A stretch of 64,000 nt of DNA from Alistipes sp. (GTDB lineage: Bacteria > Bacteroidota > Bacteroidia > Bacteroidales > Rikenellaceae). Shown here piece by piece: positions 59,523-64,000 of the stretch. The stretch covers positions 32,590 to 96,589 of the forward strand of contig JAFZHB010000016.1 of NCBI GenBank assembly GCA_017555105.1, in the 5' to 3' direction. Both the position numbers and the translations under genes were made by a program. The notes beneath the pieces were generated by a model. The model searched no databases. It saw only the letters and a list, made by a program, of their open reading frames with translations, and was not told the DNA's origin. Numbering within the stretch: position 1 is the first letter of the stretch; every line of letters starts with the position of its first letter.

Positions 59523-59993
59523 CTATCGAATGCGGTCGGCGGCACGCACCAACATCTCGTCGCGGAAGATGGCACGCATGGCCAACCAGACGAAGAGCAT
59601 CGACACGAGCGGGAAGAGCATCGTCACCTTATACGACGAGGCGAGCACCTCGGGCGAGAGGCTCGAGAAGAGCTGGTTGAAACGGTAAGCGTAGAGCATC
59701 TCCATCAACACCACACCCACCAGCAACACGATCTCGACCACGCACCAACGGATCTGCGTCAAGCGCTTCTTGAAGCGGAAGATCGTACCCAGAGGGAGCA
59801 CCATCGTGAGCAGGAAGAGGAACGAGAGGTACCACGGCAGCGCCTCCACCACACCGGCGGCATCGACCACCTGGTAGCTATAGACCGTAGCCACACCCTC
59901 GATCGTACCGAAGGTCATCAGCGGCAGGAAAAAGGCCAGCGCCATCAGGATCGTAGCAGCCAGCAAATAGAGCGTTTGAATGCGTTGAATCAT
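59523..59993 (-). CDS. DUF4293 membrane protein
   Basis: A 156-residue inner-membrane protein with four hydrophobic segments (about 5-24, 55-73, 84-102, 125-142). The start MIQRIQTLYLLAATILM is the mark of DUF4293, a family confined mostly to Bacteroidetes and of unknown function. It follows the glycosyltransferase gene by 15 bases and ends the operon. Confidence 0.88.
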   Translation of the reverse strand: MIQRIQTLYLLAATILMALAFFLPLMTFGTIEGVATVYSYQVVDAAGVVEALPWYLSFLFLLTMVLPLGTIFRFKKRLTQIRWCVVEIVLLVGVVLMEMLYAYRFNQLFSSLSPEVLASSYKVTMLFPLVSMLFVWLAMRAIFRDEMLVRAADRIR

Positions 59994-60008
59994 CTTATTT
60001 TCAGTTAT

Positions 60009-60968
60009 TTAGTCGATTTTCTCATTGATCAGATAGTTGTTGCGATCGGTCGCATTGCGGTTGATCAGCTCGCCCAAGAAGCCTGCCAGGAAGAGCTGCA
60101 CACCCAACACGACAGCCAACATCGCCAGGTAGAAGAGCGGCTGCTCGGCCACGGGACGCAACGGCAGGCCATGAACCTGCTTCCAAAGCTTCTCGGCGAT
60201 GACCCAAATGGTTGTACCGCCACCCAGGAGGAACATCAGTGTACCGAGCGAACCGAAAAGGTACATCGGAGAGCGACCGAAGTGGGACATAAAGAGGATC
60301 GAGATCAGATCCAAATAGCCCTTCACCATGCGCTCCAAACCGAACTTCGAAACGCCATACTTGCGAGCGCGGTGCTCGACCACCTTCTCGCCGATACGCT
60401 TGAATCCGGCCTTCTTGGCCAGGATCGGGATGAAACGGTGCATCTCACCATAGACCTCGATCGACTTCACCACACGCTTGCGATAGGCCTTCAAGCCGCA
60501 GTTAAAGTCGTTGAGTTTAATGCCCGAGGCGATGCGGGCCGTCCAGTTGAAGAACTTGCTCGGCCAACGCTTGCCAATCGGATCGTAGCGACGCTTCTTC
60601 CAGCCCGAGACCAGGTCGTAGCCCTCCTCGAGGATCATGCGACGCATCTCGGGGATCTCGTCGGGCGAGTCCTGCAGGTCGGCATCCATCGTGAAGACCA
60701 CCTCGCCCTCTGCAGCTGCAAAGCCGCAATAGAGTGCCGCCGACTTACCATAGTTTCGACCAAACGAGCGACCACGCAGTGCCGGGTAGCGCTTCTTAAG
60801 CTCCTCGACCACCTGCCACGAACCATCCGTTGAGCCGTCGTCGATCATCAAAATCTCATAGGTGAGGTGCTCGCGCACGGCGACACGATCGATCCACGCC
60901 ACCAATTCGGGCAGCGACTCCGCCTCGTTGTAGAGGGGGACAACAACCGATATATCGAGTTTTGCCAT
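60009..60968 (-). CDS. GT2 glycosyltransferase with C-terminal membrane segments (undecaprenyl-phosphate sugar transferase type)
   Basis: A membrane-bound GT2 enzyme of the ArnC/GtrB/DPM1 type, which moves a sugar from a nucleotide to undecaprenyl phosphate. VVPLYNEAESLPELV near 9-23 starts the fold, LMIDDGSTDGSW near 40-51 and FTMDADLQDSPDEI near 91-104 are the DDG and DxD motifs. GWKKRRYDP near 121 and NDFNCGLKAYRKRV near 154 are typical. Two membrane segments follow at about 233-255 and 273-300. The family is clear; which sugar is moved is not. Confidence 0.9.
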   Translation of the reverse strand: MAKLDISVVVPLYNEAESLPELVAWIDRVAVREHLTYEILMIDDGSTDGSWQVVEELKKRYPALRGRSFGRNYGKSAALYCGFAAAEGEVVFTMDADLQDSPDEIPEMRRMILEEGYDLVSGWKKRRYDPIGKRWPSKFFNWTARIASGIKLNDFNCGLKAYRKRVVKSIEVYGEMHRFIPILAKKAGFKRIGEKVVEHRARKYGVSKFGLERMVKGYLDLISILFMSHFGRSPMYLFGSLGTLMFLLGGGTTIWVIAEKLWKQVHGLPLRPVAEQPLFYLAMLAVVLGVQLFLAGFLGELINRNATDRNNYLINEKID

Positions 60969-60982
60969 CGTGTTAGAACTTA

Positions 60983-61567
60983 TTACTCCTGCTGTTCGCT
61001 ACCACCAAAGAGGCGCGGAGCACGCGCCGTGACACCGGCAATGATCAGGCCGAAGAGGGCTGCAAAGAGGAGCGCATTGACCATGCTACCCCACGCCGTT
61101 GAGAGCACCGAGGGCTCTTGCGTCTGCTGCACCTGCTCGAAGGCCTGCGCCAGCATCGACTGCGTGGCATTGCTCATCGGCGCACCGCTCGAGGCGATGA
61201 TCTGCTGCGTGGAGTTCATCACACGCTCGATGTAGTTCGAGTAACCGATCACCCCATGCAGCATAAGAGACTGTACCACACCCACAATCACACCGGCAAA
61301 GGCCGAGAGGATCATCTGGTAGCCGTAGCCCTGCCAGAAGGTGAAGCCCACCTCGTCGGAGAAGCCGAGGCTATACTGCTTCGTGTAGCGATGGAGCAGG
61401 TAGTAGTGCAGGACCGCCACCGCAATCCACTCGATGGTCATCGGCCACAGCATCGCGTGCTTACCCGAGATCGAGACCCACATCTCAAAGATGGCCGAGA
61501 GGGCCAACAGCGCACCGAGCACGGCACCTTTCTTGGCCGTCTCGTTCCAAAACTGACTCTTATTCAT
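60983..61567 (-). CDS. DUF4199 membrane protein
   Basis: A 194-residue inner-membrane protein with four hydrophobic stretches (about 14-32, 40-58, 80-105, 158-178) and the ETAKKGAVLGALLAL start typical of DUF4199. The family is found in Bacteroidetes beside GT2 genes, as here (14 bases upstream of the glycosyltransferase), but has no assigned role. The gap to the GT2 gene and the promoter candidate at 61613-61620 make it the first gene of a three-gene operon. Confidence 0.87.
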   Translation of the reverse strand: MNKSQFWNETAKKGAVLGALLALSAIFEMWVSISGKHAMLWPMTIEWIAVAVLHYYLLHRYTKQYSLGFSDEVGFTFWQGYGYQMILSAFAGVIVGVVQSLMLHGVIGYSNYIERVMNSTQQIIASSGAPMSNATQSMLAQAFEQVQQTQEPSVLSTAWGSMVNALLFAALFGLIIAGVTARAPRLFGGSEQQE

Positions 61568-61612
61568 CGGTTTCGTTGGTTAAAGTTCGTTTGAAAAATC
61601 CGTTTCAACGGA

Positions 61613-61620
61613 CAAATATA
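61613..61620 (-). promoter_or_regulatory. -7 box before the DUF4199 gene
   Basis: TATATTTG on the minus strand, 45 bases before the start, inside the 59-base gap to mltG. The -33 region would lie in the end of mltG and is not clear. Confidence 0.45.
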
Positions 61621-61626
61621 GCAAAT

Positions 61627-62652
61627 TTATTTGATTTTGCGGCGGTTCAGCTCTGCCGAATAGGCGCGTGCATTGCGCTTGTGCTCGGCATAGGTGACCG
61701 CGAAATTGTGATAGCCGTCGAAGGTCGGACGCGCACAGAAGAAGAGATAGTTGTGCTTCTCGTAGTTCAGCACCGCCTCAATGGCATTCTTACCCGGCAT
61801 ACAGATCGGCGAAGGGGGAAGCCCTTTGTAGCGGTAGGTGTTGTAGGGCGAATCGTACTGCAGATGCTTGTGCAGGATGCGACGCAGCGAGAAATCCTGC
61901 ATGGCGTACTTCACCGTCGGATCGGCCTGCAGCTTCATCCCCTTCTTCAGGCGATTGATGTAGACACCCGCCACACGCGGCATCTCATCCGTCTGACGCG
62001 TCTCCTCATAGACAATCGAGGCGATGGTCATCACCTCCAGGCGCGTGAGGCCGATGCGTTTACGCTTTGCCTCGCGCTCCTCGTTCCAGAAGCGGTCGTA
62101 CTCGCGCTTCATGCGATCGACCCACTCGTCGGGAGTCATCGTCCAGTAGCACTCGTAAGTGTCGGGCAGGAACATCGAAAAGAGGGTCAGCTCGCTGAAT
62201 CCCACACGCTTGGCCGTGGCGGGATTGGTCAACACGCTGTAGATCTCCACCGAGTCGGCATCGATCTGACCGGCGAGTTTCCCGGCCAAAAAGGCGTGGG
62301 TACGCGCATTGTTGATCGTCACACGCACGGGGGTCTGCTCGCCGAGTTTGAGCATACGCACCACGCGGATGACATCCATCTTCGGGGCGAAGCAGTAGTG
62401 TCCCGGCTTGAAGCTCTGCTCCAGATTGAGATGGCGCGCATAGAAGCGGAAGGCCGCACGATGCTTCAGGTGGGGCATGAGCGAGTCGGTCAGTGCCTGA
62501 TAGTCGGCCTTGCGGCTCAAAAAGAGCTCATACTCACCACGCAGGGCGTTTCCGCGGAACTGCCAGAAGGCGATCGCAGCCACCGCTGCAGCGACGACAA
62601 CCGCCCCCAAAAAGAGGTATTTTAAGCGTTGTGCCAAGTTTTTTTTCGACAT
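61627..62652 (-). CDS. mltG: Endolytic murein transglycosylase
   Basis: A membrane-anchored enzyme that cuts growing glycan strands of peptidoglycan from within and thereby limits their length. One membrane segment (LKYLFLGAVVVAAAVAAIAFW, about 11-31) is followed by a LysM-like part and the YceG domain. IASIVYEETRQ near residue 218 contains the catalytic Glu, and LQADPTVKYAM near 247 and NTYRYKGLPPSPICMPG near 279-295 are family marks. The 341 residues are normal. The ATG at 62652 follows the -7 box by 16 bases; the open frame beyond it crosses the SRP RNA gene and is spurious. Confidence 0.92.
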   Translation of the reverse strand: MSKKNLAQRLKYLFLGAVVVAAAVAAIAFWQFRGNALRGEYELFLSRKADYQALTDSLMPHLKHRAAFRFYARHLNLEQSFKPGHYCFAPKMDVIRVVRMLKLGEQTPVRVTINNARTHAFLAGKLAGQIDADSVEIYSVLTNPATAKRVGFSELTLFSMFLPDTYECYWTMTPDEWVDRMKREYDRFWNEEREAKRKRIGLTRLEVMTIASIVYEETRQTDEMPRVAGVYINRLKKGMKLQADPTVKYAMQDFSLRRILHKHLQYDSPYNTYRYKGLPPSPICMPGKNAIEAVLNYEKHNYLFFCARPTFDGYHNFAVTYAEHKRNARAYSAELNRRKIK

Positions 62653-62664
62653 CTTTTCTTTTTT

Positions 62665-62696
62665 TTTGCAAAGATAGGGATTTTTTTCTACTTTTG
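62665..62696 (+). promoter_or_regulatory. Promoter of the SRP RNA
   Basis: TTTG at 62665-62668 and TACTTTTG at 62689-62696, 20 bases apart, directly before the RNA. It overlaps the oppositely directed -7 box of mltG (TATCTTTG on the minus strand, 62669-62676). Confidence 0.82.
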
Positions 62697-62700
62697 TGCC

Positions 62701-62805
62701 CCGGGTGAGTCTTATACGACCAGCTCCTTCAGAATCCCCCAGGTGTGGAAGCAAGCAAGGGTATGAGGTTGTAGCGGTGCGATATAAATAGCTCACCCTT
62801 TTTTT
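62701..62805 (+). ncRNA. ffs: Signal recognition particle RNA (small bacterial type)
   Basis: About 100 bases: the ends pair (GGGTGAG at 62703-62709 with CTCACCC at 62792-62798), and the hairpin tip contains the domain IV sequence AGGTGTGGAAGCAAGCA near 62741-62757. It has the GGAA tetraloop and the conserved AGCA of the Ffh-binding site. A T run at 62799-62805 ends it. It forms the RNA core of the particle that brings membrane proteins to the translocon. Confidence 0.88.
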
Positions 62806-62930
62806 GTGCCCATACCTCAACCCTCGGGTTGCACGAGATACAAACAACAGCGCTTATCCTTGCGATAGGCCTTTTAATTTTTAATTGCCGTCCCTTTTAG
62901 TATCATTTCCACAAAATTTGTTAGGATATC
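62806..62930. other. Gap between the SRP RNA and the accessory end
   Basis: Nothing recognisable. The DNA is AT-rich from about 62865 on and marks the change from core to accessory sequence. Confidence 0.4.
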
Positions 62931-62966
62931 AAAAAAAGCCCCACGAGATTTAAGGCTCGTGGGTGC
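62931..62966 (-). terminator. Terminator of the small AT-rich gene
   Basis: CCCACGAG/CTCGTGGG stem (62940-62947 with 62956-62963), followed on the minus strand by seven T. Confidence 0.82.
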
Positions 62967-62971
62967 TTGAT

Positions 62972-63256
62972 CTATTCTTTTATACTAAGACATTTTTTAA
63001 TAATGCTTTCGTCAAGACTTTCTGCTATACCTTTAAATGGAATGTCATTCTCCTGTAAATTTATATATAAACATTCCATTTTTAGTAAGAGTCTTTCTTT
63101 CTCTTGATTATAGTATACACTATCAGGAATCTCTTTGTCCAAAACGCATCGGGTAGTCTCAACAGCCAACATAATATGTCGATATTCATCCCAACTGAGA
63201 TTAGTGATACTTATTGTATTATTCTCATTCTTGATCAATTTGATATTCGAACTCAT
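62972..63256 (-). CDS. Hypothetical protein, 94 residues
   Basis: AT-rich and unlike the core in codon use. The sequence (SITNLSWDEYRHIMLAV near 15-31, then an E/K/L-rich helical stretch) matches nothing I know. It ends at its own terminator and starts 24 bases after the truncated BspA-like fragment on the same strand, so both belong to the accessory segment at the window edge. Probably a real gene because of the terminator and the length, but without a function to name. Confidence 0.55.
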   Translation of the reverse strand: MSSNIKLIKNENNTISITNLSWDEYRHIMLAVETTRCVLDKEIPDSVYYNQEKERLLLKMECLYINLQENDIPFKGIAESLDESIIKKCLSIKE

Positions 63257-63280
63257 ATGCCAATAGTTTTATATATAAGG

Positions 63281-63784
63281 TTAAAAATTCGTCTGTTCAG
63301 AAGGAGTGTACCCAACAATCTGATCCACATATTGAAATAGTGTAGACTTATAGGCATCAAGGCTTTCTTCTGGTACCTGAATAATGGTATGACCAATACT
63401 TGTTAGCGTTCCTGAGTAATCTATAAACCCAGTATCAACATAAGGTGGAGTATTACCTATGAAGCGCACATATTCCAACTTGCTGTTAGTGCTAAATGTA
63501 TTAGCCTTTATTGTATTTATAGAAGATGGCAATGTTATATATGTTAATTCACAATCTGAGATAGCTGCATAGCCAAGAGTTTCTACAGTCTCTGGCAGTT
63601 GAATCTGCTTTAATCCAGAGGCCTGAAATGCCATATAGGGTATTTCTTTTACTCCGTATGGTATGCTTATGTATTCTAAACTTTTACAGTATTGAAAAGC
63701 ACTACTACCAATAGTTTTCAAGTTATCCGAAAGAGTGATACTATTCAGAGACCTACATTCACAGTATTTACAACCAGTTATTAC
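63281..63784 (-). pseudogene. BspA-like leucine-rich-repeat protein, 5'-truncated
   Basis: At least five repeats of the LRR_5 (BspA/Treponema) type are read: LKTIGSSAFQYCKSLEYISIP, GVKEIPYMAFQASGLKQIQLP, then similar ones to about residue 105, and a C-terminal cap with VPEESLDAYKSTLF. Such proteins are secreted adhesins. Here the frame is open only back to 63784, where TGA stands; no signal peptide, no promoter and no proper start exist. A 9-bp inverted repeat (63778-63786 with 63797-63805) covers the break point. The 5' part has been lost, probably by insertion or deletion. Alternatively a TTG at 63721 could serve as start of a short form. Confidence 0.6.
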
Positions 63785-63964
63785 TCAATATTTTGCGAGT
63801 AATAAGTCAGAAATATGGTCATAACCTTTAAGGGCGCATTCTAAAAGGTGAAGATTTAACGTTTTTATTGTTTCTTAACGCTCAAAGCGTATCAATAAAG
63901 GATGTTTCTTCTCTTTTCAGTGCTATTTGCAGTTTGATGTTTCCATCATTCCACGATTTCGGCA

Positions 63965-63995
63965 CAAAGGTACGACAATTTCCAAGAACAGCAAA
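63965..63995 (-). promoter_or_regulatory. Strong promoter facing into the window at the right edge
   Basis: On the minus strand TTTG (63992-63995) and TACCTTTG (63965-63972) are 19 bases apart. No intact gene follows within 200 bases; the BspA-like fragment further on has no start. It may have served the lost gene or a mobile element that continues beyond the window. Confidence 0.6.
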
Positions 63996-64000
63996 AGCAC

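Noticed and set aside
62653-62847. N-terminal extension of mltG
   Set aside because: It would run through the SRP RNA and place the membrane segment far inside the protein.
63882-63965. A 27-codon peptide with GTG start on the minus strand
   Set aside because: The start lies upstream of the expected transcription start of the adjoining promoter, and nothing else supports it.

Overview
The window looks like chromosomal DNA of a gut Bacteroidales, most like Alistipes (Rikenellaceae). This rests on the Bacteroidetes promoter form TTTG-N19/21-TAnnTTTG in front of many genes, lipoproteins with acidic residues after the lipobox, DUF4988/DUF4493/PCMD/BACON-type surface proteins, and a high-GC core broken by AT-rich accessory segments. 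The genus is an inference from style, not from a marker gene.

Layout. 1-3.0 kb: end of an unknown gene, then korAB (2-oxoacid:ferredoxin oxidoreductase). 3.15-3.42 kb: tRNA-Ala(GGC) followed by a 32-bp copy of its own 3' end. 3.5-10.6 kb (minus): an arabinose operon in the order aldose 1-epimerase, Na+/sugar symporter, araD, araA, araB, with a promoter and a palindrome at its head. 10.8-12.2 kb: GNAT acetyltransferase and alpha/beta hydrolase. 12.4-15.9 kb: pyruvate:ferredoxin oxidoreductase. 16.2-18.4 kb: GH29 alpha-L-fucosidase and an SGNH esterase. 18.6-23.6 kb: tRNA-Lys(TTT) and an AT-rich accessory island bounded by copies of the tRNA 3' end. It holds a GIY-YIG protein, a Panacea-type antitoxin/toxin pair and a Fic protein whose catalytic His is replaced by Gln.

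23.6-34.5 kb: crcB, an M16 peptidase pair (one active, one without zinc ligands), an AsmA-like protein, a DPM1-like glycosyltransferase, and a catabolic group of BKACE enzyme, DUF1537 kinase, MFS anion transporter and Asp/Glu-racemase homologue. 34.66-36.33 kb: a 1.7-kb unit in which a RecA/RepA-like ATPase gene is bounded by inverted arrays of a 9-bp repeat; this is the strongest candidate for something undescribed. 36.3-45.1 kb (minus): five secreted lipoproteins (fimbrillin-like, DUF4493, PCMD) in one probable operon. 45.3-47.0 kb: two related outer-membrane barrels. 47.0-50.1 kb (minus): Nudix hydrolase, Omp85-like protein and L,D-transpeptidase. 50.1-52.2 kb: DPP5-like S9 peptidase.

52.4-59.3 kb: two DUF4988 lipoproteins, a PL1 pectate lyase separated from its N-terminal half by one in-frame TGA, and a BACON/DUF5689 lipoprotein. 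59.5-62.7 kb (minus): DUF4293, GT2 glycosyltransferase, DUF4199 and MltG. 62.7-62.8 kb (plus): the SRP RNA. The window ends in AT-rich accessory DNA with a small unknown gene and a truncated BspA-like leucine-rich-repeat gene.

Together the core genes describe an anaerobic saccharolytic commensal. It takes up and isomerises arabinose, attacks fucosylated and pectic glycans at the surface, passes 2-oxoacids through ferredoxin-linked enzymes, and displays many surface lipoproteins. Start codons were moved downstream of the longest open frame where a signal peptide, a lipobox or the promoter position called for it.
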